64,000 nt of DNA from Campanula takesimana (lineage: Eukaryota; Streptophyta; Magnoliopsida; Asterales; Campanulaceae): contig JAOWBW010000060.1 of NCBI GenBank assembly GCA_026119855.1, positions 1,550,001 through 1,614,000 of the forward strand, read 5' to 3'. Position numbers and translations under genes: made by a program. Positions 22,880 to 36,093 of the stretch are shown in pieces. The notes below the pieces were generated by a model, which ran no database searches, was not told the DNA's origin, and saw only the letters and a list, made by a program, of their open reading frames with translations. The stretch's first letter is position 1, and each line of letters starts with the position of its first letter.

Positions 22880-25260
22880 TAAATGAGAGACGCATATCTA
22901 AAATTCCATGGGACGGAGTTTTAAAGTCATACGATTTTGAATCATATGATATATGCAAATCTTATTTACTTGAACCAAGACATCTTTTACTGGGAGTAGT
23001 AAAAGGGCTAGTGACTTATTAAACCTAATACATGTTGATGTATATGGTTCATTAAGTGGCAATGCTAAAAGAGGATTTTGGTACTACTTGGAAAAACTAT
23101 TCAAAGATTCCGATTCGATCGTGATGATGAATAATTGAACCAAGAATTTGACAATCATCTTTAAGGTTGTGAAATTGTTTCACAAATTAACTCCATGAAG
23201 AACACCATTTTGGAATGATGCGTCTACATGGAGATATAGAACCTTATAGATATGGTTCATTAGATGATAAGTCAAATTGATCGTCCACTATTTATTTTAA
23301 GGTTATACATTGGAAACCGCTATAATTACACTAATTTGAGTTACATCAAAATATGTTCAAATGTACCATATGTAATATGGAATGAAAGAAAAACTTGGTT
23401 TGTCTTTCATGAAGATTTAAAATGGTGAGATCTTTTGGAAATGACTTGTTTGGAACAAGCTCACATTTAAATCTAATAAATATATTTTCATAAATATCCT
23501 AAGGAAACTTGAGGATATTAATTTACTCATAAGAAACAAATCGTTTGTTGCTTATGATGGTAATTTTCTAGATAAATTGTTTATCTCTAAAAGAACTAGT
23601 GGGAGTTAAATATTGCTCGAATGGTTCGAGACCTAGAAAATAACATAGAACCTTAGATGGAAATTGAACAAACTTTCACAAGGAGTTGTGAAAAACCGTT
23701 CAAAGTTACACAAGTTACTTGCATATATGATAGGATACAATATATAATTAGACATATTGGATTTCTTGAAATAGAAAGTATTGAGGTAAAGTTCATTGAG
23801 AATGATATATTTACCACCTATCAAAATGCAATGTTTGCTCCATATTAGATTAATGACTTGGATTCATGAAATCTAAAAGGCAATCCATGTATAATAATCA
23901 AGTTTGGAACTTGATCATTCTAACCTAAGGTGTAAAAACCGAAGGATGGAATTAAGTTTTCTTGGAGAAAACTAACACGGGTAGCAAAGGAACATACTAA
24001 TTAAGCAAGACTAAATGTGAAAAGGTTGACTCATATTTCGACTATGATAAAACTTTCTCACTCGTGGTCATGCTTTAAGCTATTAGAATTCTCATTGTCA
24101 TATCTTCATATTTGGAATATGAAATTTGACAAATGGATATCAAAACAGCGTTCCTTAACGGGAACTCACTTAAGGATGTATTGGATATAACCTAAAGGTT
24201 TTGATAGTCTAAAAAATTCTAATAAAGTATGTTAGTTGTGGAAATCCATGGGATGGATTGAAGCAAGCTTCATGGAGTTAAAACAATCATTTTGATGAAG
24301 TGTTCAAATCGTTTGAAATTCATCAAAGATGAGACTTGTGTTTGCTAGAAAATTAGTAGGAGCATAGTCTTATTCCTAGTCCTATATATGTGGTTGACAT
24401 ATAGTTCATTTGAAAGAGTTTCTTAATGAAAGACTTAGGAAGAAGCCACTTACATCCTTGAAATTAATATCTATTTATATACATCTTGGAAGTTGATTGG
24501 CTTGTGTCAAAGTACTTATAAATACAAAGTACTGAATTGTTCAGTATGCAAGACTCTTGGAGAAGAACTTGTAAAGTTGTCTAATGACAATTTTCTTGAC
24601 AAGTCTTAGTCTTAGTGGAAGACTAATGAGCAGGAATACATGATTAGGATTCCGTATGCTTCGGCAATCGGATCTATCATGTATGTCATATTATGTACTT
24701 AGACGGGATAACTCGTATACTTGGAGTATGATGAGAAGAAACTAATCATATCCTAGTGAAAGTCACTAGATAGTGATCAAGAATGTCCTTATGTATTTGA
24801 GAAGAACTAAGGATGCATTCTTGATGGTTGTTGACATGGGAGATGATCTAGTAAATGGTTACATAGATGCATGCTTCCACATCGACAAGGGTAATTTAAA
24901 TCTCAGTATAAACATATGTTTAAAGTGAGTGCTATTAGTTGGAATAGTTCCAAGAAAATACACTATAAATTATTCTACGAATAAAATTGAGTATTTAGTT
25001 ACAAGAGTTGTAACTAAGGGAATTGTTTGAATATAGGTGTTATTGGTAAAACTAGAAATAGTTTCTAGTGATACTAATCCTATGGACCTTTGTTGTGAAA
25101 TAATGGTTATTGCGCAAGCTAAGGTGACAAATGCTCATCTATGATCTAAACACACACTCAGACATTTCAATCTCTACGAGAAATCGTTGACATGAGAGAT
25201 GTCAAAATATGCAAAATACCTTATGATGATAACAAGGACAATCTTCCTACACAAGATCCT
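22880..25260 (+). pseudogene. copia pol remnant (integrase, RT, RNase H)
   Basis: Conserved scraps appear in the order expected for Ty1/copia, scattered over all three frames: SYDFESYDICKSY near 22920-22970 (pre-integrase zinc region), LIHVDVYGSLSG near 23010-23050 (integrase core start), then QMDIKTAFLNG at 24129-24165 (RT), YASAIGSIMYV near 24660-24710 (RT/RNase H connection) and SWNSSKK near 24940 (RNase H). Integrase before RT identifies copia rather than gypsy. Stops and indels are frequent, so no protein can be made. Confidence 0.8.
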
Positions 25261-25340
25261 CCACATGCTGTTATGATGGTCATAAGCTAAGCTCAATGGT
25301 ATTGGATACGCATTGATTGGGCCTAGTACAAGTGGGAGAT

Positions 25341-26393
25341 TGTTGGAGATTATGCCCTAGGCCCTTGAAAAAGGCCTTACATTGCATCATGTTCTCATTT
25401 GTTATGGAGATAACAACCCTGGACTATTATATGTTTTACATGTTTATTATAATAATCCCCGTCCCTAGTACTTATGAAGGACTATTATAAGTTTAAACGA
25501 TGATCATATGATGATCATGTGTATTTGATACAAATTAAACTTATGGGTACTTGTTGGAGAACAAGTACTGGACTTGACCCACCTATGAGAATTATATCAT
25601 GGTCAGATGTCATAATTAAATCTCATATAGTTATATCATTTGAATCCTTAGACCTGAGATTATCATGGTCTTCCACATGATGAACATTATGTTTGACGTA
25701 CACAAACGCTACCCCTAACCGGGTGGTTATAAAGGCTACGATTGGCATAATCGGATTCATGTAGGGAAGAATGATAAGTCAAGATGGGATTTGTCCCTCT
25801 CTCAAGAGAGATATCTGCTTGGCCTCTCGATGAGTGAGATTGATGATAGTGTACAGCCGTACCCAAATGAATTGAAGTGTTCAATGTCATTTGCTCATAT
25901 CAATCTACTCGGGATCGAGAAAGCATTGGACAACATAAGTTGACGTGGACCATGACTTATGTCCAATATGATATCGCGTGACAAAAGGACTGTGATATGT
26001 TCTATAAGGATGAACGAACTTCGTTAAGTTATATTAATTGGGTAGTCATGATGGCTTGCTAGAGTCCGCTTATTATTTATGGGTTTGACATTGGTCGGAC
26101 TCATTACAAACTTAATATAATCCTATGGGGTCACACACAAAAGGACGAATAAAGAAAAGGCAAAAGCTGAATTCCTGGCGGGCACGGTCGTGCCAGTTAT
26201 AAAGCACGACCGTGCCAATTTGCACGGCCGCGCGGATTAACAAACTCGATCGTGTTATTATTCAACTGCGGCAAGTCGAGCTCGGACCAAGTGGCACGGC
26301 CGTGCCATTTGGTGAGCACGACCGTCCCAAAGTTCCTGAGGCCAGATTATGTGCGGTTTAATTAGGTGACGGGATTTAGGTCTCATAGGTCAT
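25341..26393 (+). repeat. copia 3' LTR, interrupted by Tat insertion
   Basis: It starts TGTTGGAGATTATGCCCTAGG directly after the polypurine tract. It is related to the solo LTR at 48854-50343 over several blocks (for example TGATCATG, GGGTACTTGTT and GACTTGACCC types). The distal third is missing because the Tat-like element begins at 26394. GC dyads lie at 26181-26328. Confidence 0.8.
26181..26328. repeat. GC-rich CG-NN-CG dyad cluster (copia 3' LTR)
   Basis: The modules have ACG-NN-CGT type arms: GGCACGGTCGTGCC (26181), GCACGACCGTGC (26204), GCACGGCCGCGC (26222), CTCGATCGTG (near 26245), GGCACGGCCGTGCC (26293) and GCACGACCGTCC (26316). The cluster is about 840-990 nt from the LTR start. 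Confidence 0.7.
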
Positions 26394-27583
26394 TGTAGAC
26401 ACCCCGCCTTGGACCTCTCATGTCCCGATTGCATGCATAGTATTTTTTATTTAACTTGTTTTTGTTAATTTCTGTTACTTTGGTTAAGTTCCTAACTGAT
26501 TCCATTAGTTTTGGACTAAATTGCATAACAAAATTAACTTTTAGGGTCATTCTGTCAATTTTGCCCGCGAGCGCATCCGGCACTGCTAGTGGGCTGCGCG
26601 CGCCTCTCGCGACCAAAGCAGGAAGCACGCGCTTCCCACTTTGGCAGTAACGGATTGCACCTTATTTCCCTCCTTTTTCTTGATCATAAAAACATCTTTT
26701 TACCTCCACATTCATCCCCCTAGTTTTGTAACCTCCAATCCCATTATTCTAGCCTTTTCTGTAAAACAAAATATTTCTTTTATTCATTATTTGATTTTCT
26801 CTTTTGATTTTATTTATTTTCTTATTTGTTGAAAAGCCATATTTTCCTTTCTTTTCTACCTATAAAACCCCTCTCTTTTTGCCTTAGAAAGGGACCCAAA
26901 AACTTTCTCTACATCTACTCTATACACATTTCCCTCCAAGAATTCTTTACAAAGAATTCTATTCAACAACAATTCAAGCAACAAAACTCTACACAAAACT
27001 CTTCTCAAGTGAAAGTTTGAAGTTCTCCTTTTAAGGTACAAATTTTATTCTCTTATTTTATTTATGTCTTACTAGTGTATGCAATCTCCATAAAAAAGAA
27101 TATAACCAAAAGGCCACTTCACTATTGAAGTTTGGTCAAGGTTACATTCCAACATTCTAAACTCCATTTTAATTTACCATTTACTTCTTAATGTAATCGT
27201 TTGACATGTAATTGTTGGCATTAAATCAATAAAACAATTCTCTTTTATTTCCTTTTGTAATTCCCATTTTCTTTACATTATAATTGTTAGCACATTTTTA
27301 ATATCAATAAAATAAGGACATTTAGCATTAGAATACCAATAGTAGCAAGACCCGCGTAAGCGGGGCGGAGTGGGTGTTTAAGTTCTTCCCACTCCGTCAT
27401 CTAACCCCCGAACCCTTCTCTTCCCAAATCTCTGGTTTTGTATATAAAAATAGGCTATTTCTTTAGGTTTTTCTTATGTTTCCTTAATAACATAGGTGGT
27501 GACTCTAAACAATTAAAACACAAATAGACATCCTAGGATAATTCACCGCTCTAGCCAAGTTGTGGTTTCCCGAGGTATCTACA
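26394..27583 (+). repeat. 5' LTR of the Tat-like plus copy
   Basis: The LTR is 1190 bp, begins TGTAGACACCCCGCC and ends GGTATCTACA. It has GC dyads at 26594-26636. It is immediately followed by the primer site. Confidence 0.85.
26594..26636. repeat. GC-rich dyads in Tat LTR
   Basis: CTGCGCGCGCCTC (26594) and AAGCACGCGCTTCC (26623) are dyads of the GCG-NN-CGC class, within the U3 part of the LTR. The minus copy's LTR lacks this segment. Confidence 0.5.
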
Positions 27584-27584
27584 G

Positions 27585-27603
27585 TGGCGACTCTGCTGGG
27601 GAC
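27585..27603 (+). other. primer-binding site, tRNA-Arg type
   Basis: TGGCGACTCTGCTGGGGAC starts one base after the LTR end. This matches the primer-site type of plant Tat/Ogre elements. Confidence 0.78.
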
Positions 27604-27683
27604 AACATAAAGGGTTAAACTTGCGTTTCTGCTTTTGGTGTTCTTTTATTCTGTTTTCTGGGCATTCTTGTAAAAAGGGTTGG

Positions 27684-27940
27684 AAGCGCGCGCCTCTAGC
27701 TTTCTTGGCATAAAGCGCGCGCGTCCGACCACAATTACCAGTATCACCCGCCTTCCTTCTTGTCCTTCCATTTCATGTTTTTGTGCTAACAATTACTGCA
27801 GGGGAAAGTTTTATTATTTAGGGTCAAGGCAATCCCTTGAACCCACTGATTTACAGGTTTTCACCCAAAAGCGGGCGCCTCTACCCCTCTTACTCTAACG
27901 CGCGCGCCTCCCGAGTAGGTAGCCCAATGCGCGCGCTTCT
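27684..27940. repeat. GC-rich dyads in Tat leader (plus copy)
   Basis: Modules occur at about 27686 (AGCGCGCGCCT), 27714 (AGCGCGCGCGTC), 27870 (AGCGGGCGCCT), 27898 (ACGCGCGCGCC) and 27929 (TGCGCGCGCTT). They sit in the untranslated leader between primer site and gag. The equivalent in the minus copy is at 1671-1894. Confidence 0.6.
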
Positions 27941-28775
27941 GGACGCATTTCCAGAACAGAGCAGTGTACAGAACAGAATAGTTTTGACAGTGTGTGGGCA
28001 CCGGGCTTGCAGATAACTCCTTTTACTTTCTGTTTATTTTATCGGTCACACGGGTGATTCGAAAGTTATAAATATGTGCTTATTTGTTTTTCTTTCTTTG
28101 AAAAAAAAAATGTCACTTGGCTTGACCTCACACTACATGCACATATTCCTATAAATTGCTCACTATCGAGTCGCACAAGTCCAACTCCAAACCCGTCGAG
28201 GCCCGTCCTAGAGAGTTTCAAGCTCCACCCGACCTTGACTCTCTCGAAGCGGTAAACCTCAACCCGTGGCGTAGTTCACGACTACATGCTGGGGGTGACC
28301 TTAAGCCTCTCTTTAACCGAGCATAAGCCAACACAATTCTTAGTCTAGGTTCTAACACTCCGTGACCAAGTCGGTTTTCGTGTGTCGAGATTTCCCTAAA
28401 CTAATGTCATCAAATCATAGATGCCGTCTCCAAAAAAAAACAAGTGGTTATTATGGACGAAATAAAACACCGTCCTCGCATGTATGCTTTATGACATTAA
28501 TTTAGTTTAATCCCGTCACATGTAGGTATCATAAGCGTGGTGGAATCCAATGAGTATATGGGACCGAGAGAAGGTCTATATACTAGTGTAACGATTCCAC
28601 TAATTTTTTTAGAAACCTCAAAAAGGACTATGTCCTTCCGACTTTTATGAAAAAAAAAAAAATAGTCATTTTCCTTATGTGGTTGAGTCTTTTTATTGTT
28701 TGTGGGTGAAATTATTTTATTCAAATGGTGTTTGTGGGCCAATCTAAGATCAACCGTGTTCTTCCAATAGGTTCA

Positions 28776-29456
28776 ATGGCTTCCAACGGCAACAACAACA
28801 ATGGTGGGTATTTTTCCGTGTCCAACGAGCTATTCGGCATAATAAGAGCCATGGGGGAACAAATGGATAGACTTGTCGAGGATGCCCGCCGCAAGGATGA
28901 TTTGTGGCAAGCCCATTTTGCTCTTGAGAAAAGAATTCACGAGGAAGAAGTTTCCAAACTCAAGACCCGTTTTAATCATGAGAAAAGGATTTGCGAAGAA
29001 GAGGTTTCTGAACTCAAGTCCCATTTGTAAGAGCTCACCGACAACAAGGCAAAGTTCAATGATAAAGCATGCTCAAGTGTCCTGTCCTTCAAAAGCCACA
29101 AAAGTGCCGCCAACAACCGACTTTTCACTCCTCTCCTAGGAAAGACCCAAGCCGAAGCATTTGAAGCTTTGGTAGCAAATGGAAAGGTTAAGCCTTTAGA
29201 AGGATACAAGCCGAAGGGGATACGTAAAAATCATGCACATGATAAATGGTGCGGCTACCACAAGCATAGTGGCCATACTACCGAAGGGTGCTTCTCTCTC
29301 CAAAACATCATCCAAGATTTGATCGACAATGGTGAATTTACCAATGGTGAATTTACCGTGGGTGAAGAGCAACTCATCAACAAGAGATCATGTTACAAGG
29401 AGGACTACAACAACAAGGACGACGACAACAGTCTCCGTTTCTCTTTTTCTACCTAG
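28776..29456 (+). pseudogene. gag: Tat-like gag with internal stop
   Basis: It starts MASNGNNNNGG at 28776, matching the minus copy, although an in-frame ATG exists at 28725. The N-terminal half is highly charged and helix-like (EQMDRLVEDARRKDDLW). A TAA at 29028-29030 stands where the other copy has a Gln codon. The same frame resumes to 29456 through the knuckle CGYH-x3-GH-x2-EGC and an acidic, Asp/Asn-rich tail. A local repeat (NGEFTNGEFT) lies near the end. Particle and RNA-binding function is expected, and one reversible stop separates it from being intact. Confidence 0.72.
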
Positions 29457-31945
29457 TAAATAGGAATAAAAAAAAAGGAGAGAGTCAAAGTCCTCTAATG
29501 TGTGCATTAAGTTTTCTTCTCATTAATGTCAAAGTTTAAGTCAGTCTCATCAAATAAAAAGTCGTTCTTGTCCTCATACACTCTTCCTAGTTGTTCAATT
29601 TAATTCTTGGCAAAAATGATGAAAAAATGTCTAAACAAGTTTTGAAACGAAGACTATCACTTGAACGCCTAGGGGCTAAACATCATGACGAAGGCGACAA
29701 CATCAACGACAAATCCAAGACATCAAGCAAGGTGGAACTACAACCATGGAGAAAAATCAAGCAATGTTTCAAAGGGGGATTAAAAAAAAAAAAAAAAAGG
29801 CTCGCTAGGTTGACTCTTCAAAATAACCTAGGCAAAAGTTAGAGCACAAAAAAAAAATAAAAAAATCCCCCTCATTCAAAGAAGTTCACAACAACATCAT
29901 CATCCACCATCACGACGAAGCAACAATTCCATCACGAAGAATGGAGTATTCACAAGAACTACGGTGACCTGAGCCTCTACACTGGAGGAACGTATCTACA
30001 CTGGAGGAACGTAGGCAACCTGCGGGTCCGGTCTCATGCAAGAAAGAAGATATGTTTAGCCCTAGTGCGTTATGGTGATTGGCCTTCATCTCGAACTTGT
30101 CAAGACATCTTTGTACGAGTCATTTGCCAATGAATTAATCACCTCAAGATTGAAAAACTTTCCTAGATTTGAAATCATTTCACGTTCCTTGTCGAGTCTA
30201 GGGGCTTCTTATCTTTCAGCGATACTCCCAGTTTCTTGCAATCAAATTGGGGCTTTCCTTCTCTTCTCTCTTAATGACTTACTTGCCTTCGTAAGTCATT
30301 CAATAAATAAAAACACATGTCAATACTAGAGGCTACTTCCCTAGTCGAGTCAATGTCACTCATCATTAGTGACAAAAGGTCTCCACCGCAAAATCACATG
30401 TCTCTCATCCTCAGCTAGAGTCGATGCACATTTCTTCATTAATCGAGTAAAAAAGAAGACGCAAAAAAGATGCCCGCTAGATTGAAAACCCAAAAGGGCG
30501 GTCTAGGCAAAAAACAGGGTGCGTCATAAAAAAAATGAGAGAGTGAGAGAGAGAAGGGAAAGATAAATGGAGATCCCCGGCCTCTAAAGAAGACAAGTTC
30601 TACATTGAATCTCCTCAGCAAGCCAGTTCCCCACCGAGTCAATTTTGGGAATTACAAAAGGTTTGACAACAAATGGCACGATCAAAGGTTGTTCGGGGTT
30701 ATTCTCCAACAATGTGCATTATTGGGTTCATGAGAAAGAAGCCCCATGGTAACCAAGATCCATCCGAGAACGAGCCCATCATTGTGGGGTATGAGGCTGC
30801 ACAAATAGTCTCCAGTGAGTCAATTGGTTTGGGCAGCGAGAAGCAACAATATGTAATTCAGTTTTTAAGCTTCTTCAAGCATGTGCCCCTACAGTATGTC
30901 AAAAGGCTTCCCGAGAATGGATTAGCTCTTACCATGTCCTCTTACGTTTGTTCCCTCACACGAGGGCAAGTCTCTTACTTTGCTTGACAAATGATGACGC
31001 CCTAGGGGCTATGTGACTCAAGAACGAGAGCTTCTTTTGCTTCATTTGACAGTTAATGAGCCCTAGGGGCTACGCTCAAGAAAGATGTGAAGTCTCTCAA
31101 AGGGAATGTCGAAAAGCCTTCTTGCCATGTGTGCTCATGCCTGTTCCCCCAATCAAGGAAAGGCCTTTATCGTTCTACTTGCAACCAATGGTGGCACCCT
31201 AGGGGCTACAATCAAGTTTGAAAGGCTCCCTCAGCAAGAAGCAATTCACGTCACCTCCCAATAGTGGCCCTAGCAAAGCCATATGCAACATTGGAGGCAT
31301 CCTCAATTATTTTGGCACCAAACGTCTCAAGGGGCTTCGCAATCTACAATCTTTTGGGCTACGACATTACAGTAATCCGAGCAAAGGGCAATATTGGGGC
31401 TTCGCAATTGACAATATTTTGGGCAATGGTACTCGAGCAACGCAATGTGGGGAGTGGTCCAAGCTTCAAAGGGTCTCTCAGCAATTCACGTCAAAGATCT
31501 TTTAGTTTGAACGAAGGGCTCCGATGTTATGAATGAATTTGATGATTCTTGTTAGGACTTACAACGATATTACGAAGGAAGTCTTAGAGAAAAGGAAAAA
31601 GATTAAATATGCTAAACTCTATCAAAACAGGGTTATAGCGGGAAATGCCTCGGCCAATCCTAGTGTTTTTGCAATTCAGCACCCCCTTCTCCAAGAACAA
31701 AAGCAAAAAGTGCGGCTTTTGAGCTTCAAGCACTAGTTGCATCCGAAGATCCGTCATTACTTCAACTCAAGAAGACTAAAGCAAGCATACTCATTTGGGA
31801 CCTTATCACACCAAGACCTTACCACCCGCGATCTCGACGGCACCACAAGGCATTACTGCATCTTTTGACATAAGCCCTCCGCCATTTGGGTACCGACCAC
31901 AATGAGGACATTCATCTCCCTAGTAAGACTAAGAAGGAGATCTCT
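29457..31945 (+). other. Non-coding internal DNA of the Tat-like element
   Basis: No pol motif is found in any frame. It includes a tandem pair of ACACTGGAGGAACGTA (29980-30015), the phrase ACGTAGGCAACC common in this element type, and repeated CTAGGGGCT phrases (near 31002, 31058 and 31196). The longest frame (30673-30987, 104 codons) resembles nothing I recognise and has no support as a gene. Confidence 0.55.
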
Positions 31946-33775
31946 TGTAACACCCCAAATTTTCAGAGTATTAAAACATCCTTAAATAATATAAACCCAT
32001 CCCCAAAATAAAGGAATAACGGTCATAACCTACAATTCAAATCTCTACGGCTAGTATCTCTAACCACAATTCAAAACAAATAACGGAAGCGAATTAATTG
32101 TCTTTCAAAACTAACGGCTAGTGAACACCGTCCAACTACCTCAAATCACCAAAGAACCTTCAGTGCTCCTTAATGGCGTCCTTCTCCTTCCTTAGTGCCC
32201 TTCTCCTACTTATAACCTGGAGAACAATAATTATGGAAGGGATGAGCGAACAATGCCCAGTAAGTTCATACGGGATCTCTCCGGGTACTAAGGAGAGATG
32301 ACCGGAAGAACGAAACAACAATAATATTTTCAAAGATAAGCTTTCATAAAATATCGAGTTAACCGCTAAGATTCAAAAACAGTTAACAATAAGCTTTTTC
32401 AAAAAGAAGTGTGGCATTTACTTTCAAGTCCGTCAATTCCAAGATAACGTCACCATTTCAGGTGCAATGCCTGATCAGGGCATTTAAGTAATATTTATCA
32501 TGATAATCAACTACTTCAATAAGCAGTATAAACGTCTAGTCCTTTTTCATTTCAGACCAGACTACCCTATTTAGTCCTTTTTCATTTCAGACTAAGCGAA
32601 CGTCTATACCAAATTAAGATATAGCAAGGTTTCAACTTAGTGTTCAAGGTACGAGAACACCATACAATTTCAAAGATATTTTTGGTACCCATTGATTTGA
32701 AACATGTCAAGGGGTAGGAACATTCAAAAGGCGTTCACAACTTTTAAGAATTCAAACGTTACCGCTACATGGTAACTACTCATGAAAGAAATTCAAGGAA
32801 TCCTACATCAAAGGATAGATACAATCAAAAGCTAGGATCATAATCCCTTACCTTGGCTTGCGTTAATCTTCTTTGCAATACCACGCGCACGTATCTACAA
32901 TCACGCGAAATAACTTTCTTAGACAAAAGTAATACTTATTTGTTTCCGTCCCCAAAATACTTTACTTGTTCTTATTATTAACCTATGAGTCATTATCTTT
33001 AACTTCTTTTAAGGTCAATACATGATCTAGGGTTTCTCACATTACCCAATTTTATTTATACCCAAATTACCCTTTTTGGTTTACCAAAATACCCCTAGGG
33101 TTTTACCATAATGTCCCTAGGGTTTACCATCTTCGAGTCTCAATACTATTTCCCCATTCTCAATTACACACACTAACTTTACCAATCGCAGCACACACCA
33201 ACACACACAAACACGCTGCCCACACACTCACACACGGCACACACTTCCCACAACACACACGTGCACACACAACACACACAAACTGCACACACATGCATAC
33301 ACAACAAACTCCCATCATCATCTTCTTCTTTAAACCCTAATCAACTCAAACCCTAGTTGATCATAATTATTCTTAGGGTCTCATCACCTTAATTCTCAAT
33401 GATTAGAAGAGAAGGGAAGGTTTAAGGGTTCTAGTTTTTACCTTTGATGAACACAACCTTCCTCTTTCTTTCTCCTCCTCCGAGCTCTCCTTCGGTTTCT
33501 ATTTCTCTACGCTACTCCCTCTCTGTGCAGCCTCTCATCTCTGTCTCTGCCGTTCCTTTTCTTTTCTTTTGATAAATCATAAAGAGGCTAGGGATTTAGG
33601 AGAGTTTATATATTATAGTGTTTTCAAACCCTTCACTAATTGGGTTTCCTTTACCTTAATGGACTCAATTAACTAAGGCCCAATGCTTAACCCACTAACT
33701 CTTTTTAATCACTACGGTCCATTAATAATTAAAGAGTTCAAATAAAAAAAATAACTAAGGGGGTCGGATATTACA
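31946..33775 (-). repeat. 3' LTR of chromovirus E
   Basis: The LTR is 1830 bp. On the plus strand it starts TGTAACACCCC and ends GGATATTACA. It is nearly identical to 59561-61397. A CA-rich stretch lies at about 33165-33300. Unlike the other long LTRs here it has no GC dyad cluster. Confidence 0.93.
33165..33300. repeat. CA-rich low-complexity tract (E, 3' LTR)
   Basis: This is an imperfect run of ACACAC with interspersed GC triplets, duplicated in the other LTR at about 60780-60925. Confidence 0.85.
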
Positions 33776-33819
33776 TTCTTACCTCCTTAAAAGGGTTTGG
33801 TCCTCCAAACCATCGTACG

Positions 33820-36093
33820 TCATTCTGAAAATAAGTCGTGATACGTCTCTCGCATCTCGATCTCGAGTTCCCACGTAGCTTCTCTTTCCGTGTGGTTACT
33901 CCATTGCACTTTCACATAAGGAATCACTCTTTTCCTCAGTATTTGATCTTTCCGATCTACAATCTTTACGGGTCTCTCGTCATAGCTCAAATCGGTTGCT
34001 TATACTCAATCACATGACTCGGATCGTAAATGCACTTCTTTAGCATTGATACATGAAACACATTGTGCACTCCAGCTATCACAGGCGGTAAAGCTAACTT
34101 ATAAGCTATCATCCCCACTCATTCGAAAATTTCAAACGGTCCAACATATCTTGGGCTTAACTTCCCGCGAATACCGAACCTCATGACTCCTTTCGTTGGC
34201 GAAATCTTCATAAATACTTGATCACCCAATTTAAATTCCAAATCGCGCCTTCGGCGATCCGCATACGACTTCTGTCTACTCTAAACGGTCAATAACCACT
34301 TCCGGGTCTGTTGTACTTTATCCGCCGTCACTTGGACAATTTCCGGTCCATTCAACTTCTTATCACCTACTTCGTCCCAACAGGTCAGTGATCTACACTT
34401 TCGTCTATATAATGCTTCGTACGGTGCCATTCCAATACTAGCATGGAAACTATTGTTATATTCGAACTCCACTAATGGCAAATGTCTATCCCAAGTCCCT
34501 TGCCAATCCAACGATGTTTCTCTCTGACTGCCCATCTGTCTGCGGGTGAAAAGCTGTACTCATTGTCAACTCTATCCCCAATGCTTGTTGCAGACTTTGC
34601 CAAAATTTTGATGTGAATCTTGCATCTCGATCTGATACTATCAAAACCGGTATTCCATGCAAGCTTATAATTTCATCAATGTATAACTTAGCCATCTTTT
34701 CTAGTGAATCCGTCACCTTGATTGCCAGAAAGTGAGCCGATTTCGTGAGTCTGTCCACTATGACCCAAATCGCATTATGTCTTTTCAACGTCTTTGGTAA
34801 TTAAACTACCAGATCCATTGCTATATGTTCCTACTTGGTAACGACTGTAGTGGTTCAGCAGGTTTTTGATGCTCACTTTTCACTTGTTGACCCACCAAAT
34901 ATCTTGACACAAATTCCTACACATCTCCCTTCATGTGGTTCCACCAATATGATTCCCTCAACTCTCTATACATCTTTGTACTTCCCGGATGTACAGAAAA
35001 CCTCGAACAGTGGGCTTCATTTAGAATCTCTCTTTTGATATCCTCGTTGTTTGGCACCCAAATCCTTGATCGGTACCTCACAATCCCATCTTCTCCTACA
35101 CGAAAGTCTTTCCCTTTACCTTCCACTATATTCGCACGTATCTTGATTACTTCTTCATCAAATTCTTGTGCTATCTTAATTCTATCCAAAAGAGTAGGTT
35201 GTACACTCAAATGTGCCATATACCCTTGAACTCGTACTTTCATACCTAACACTTCAATGCGGTTCCATGCACTTACCTCCTTAGGCTTTAACGTCGCTAG
35301 GGTTCCATGATTCTTCCTACTTAGCGCGTCCGCCACCTTATTGGCTTTCCCAGGATGGTATAGGATTTCACAATCATAGTCCTTTAATAATTCGAGCCAT
35401 CTCCTTTGCATCATATTAAGCTCCTTTTGAGTGAAGATATACTTAAGACTCTTATGATCCGTGCAAATCTGGCACGTAGTCCCATATAAGTAATGTCTCC
35501 AAATCTTCAATGCAAAAACTACCGCAACTAATTCCAAATCATGAGTCGGGTAGTTCTTTTCATGGAGTTTCAATTGCCTCGATGCGCAGGTTATAACCTT
35601 GTCATTCTGCATTAACACGCAGCCTAATCCTTAAATCGACGCATCACTATATACCACAAATCCGTTTGATTCAGAAGGTAACGTAAGAACTGGTGCAGAC
35701 ACCAACCGTCTCTTCAACACTTGGAAATTCTTTTCGCACTCGTCTGACCAAGCGAATCTTGCACCCTTTTGGGTTAGCCTTGTTAACGGTGCAGATAACT
35801 TAGAAAAACCTTCAACGAATCTCCTATAGTAACCAGCCAATCCCAAGAAACTCCTTATTTCATTAACAGTAATGGGTCTTTCTCAATTCACGATAGCTTC
35901 TATTTTCATTGGGTCCACTGCTACTCCATCCTTTGATACCACATGTCCTAGGAACGCTACTTTGTCCAACCAAAATTCGCACTTCTTGAACTTAGCATAT
36001 AATTGTTGTTCTCTTAAATTTTGCAGCACTAACTTCAAATGCTCTTCATGATCTTCCTTAATATTTGAATATACTAAGATGTTGTCAATGAAC
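33820..36093 (-). pseudogene. pol: Chromovirus E pol, distal part
   Basis: Leftward from 36093: the RT catalytic strand reading FIDNILVYS, completed across the D insertion, where family members have FIDD. RT thumb and connection follow, then RNase H (VYSDASI, stop near 35630, HDLELVAVVFAL) and an integrase HHCC finger in which the two Cys positions read Y and G (RYLVGQQ near 34890). The integrase core follows (VIVDRLTKSAHF, SDRDARFTSKFW, QTDGQSER), then GPFEI, VFHVSMLKK and a chromodomain-like tail ending at 33820. Stops occur near 35630, 34918, 34280 and 34000. It is dead at the catalytic, zinc-binding and frame levels. Confidence 0.88.

Larger units (their letters stand above)
21482..26393 (+). 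mobile_element. Degenerate Ty1/copia element, 5' end missing
   Basis: It begins inside a copia Gag frame (FDWIMILRIVLKQERKLYIL) and runs through pre-integrase, integrase, RT and RNase H remnants. A polypurine tract AGTGGGAGAT at 25331-25340 and a 3' LTR from 25341 follow. It is cut at 26393 by the Tat-like plus copy. There is no 5' LTR, so the junction with chromovirus A's LTR at 21481/21482 is a deletion or recombination breakpoint. It is full of stops and frameshifts. Confidence 0.85.

Noticed and set aside
30673..30987. 104-codon frame in Tat internal DNA
   Set aside because: It has no recognised motif, no counterpart in the other copy within the window, and lies in decayed non-coding DNA.
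33165..33300. CA-rich stretch as a functional microsatellite
   Set aside because: It is present in both E LTRs as ordinary low-complexity sequence, with nothing else to support a function.
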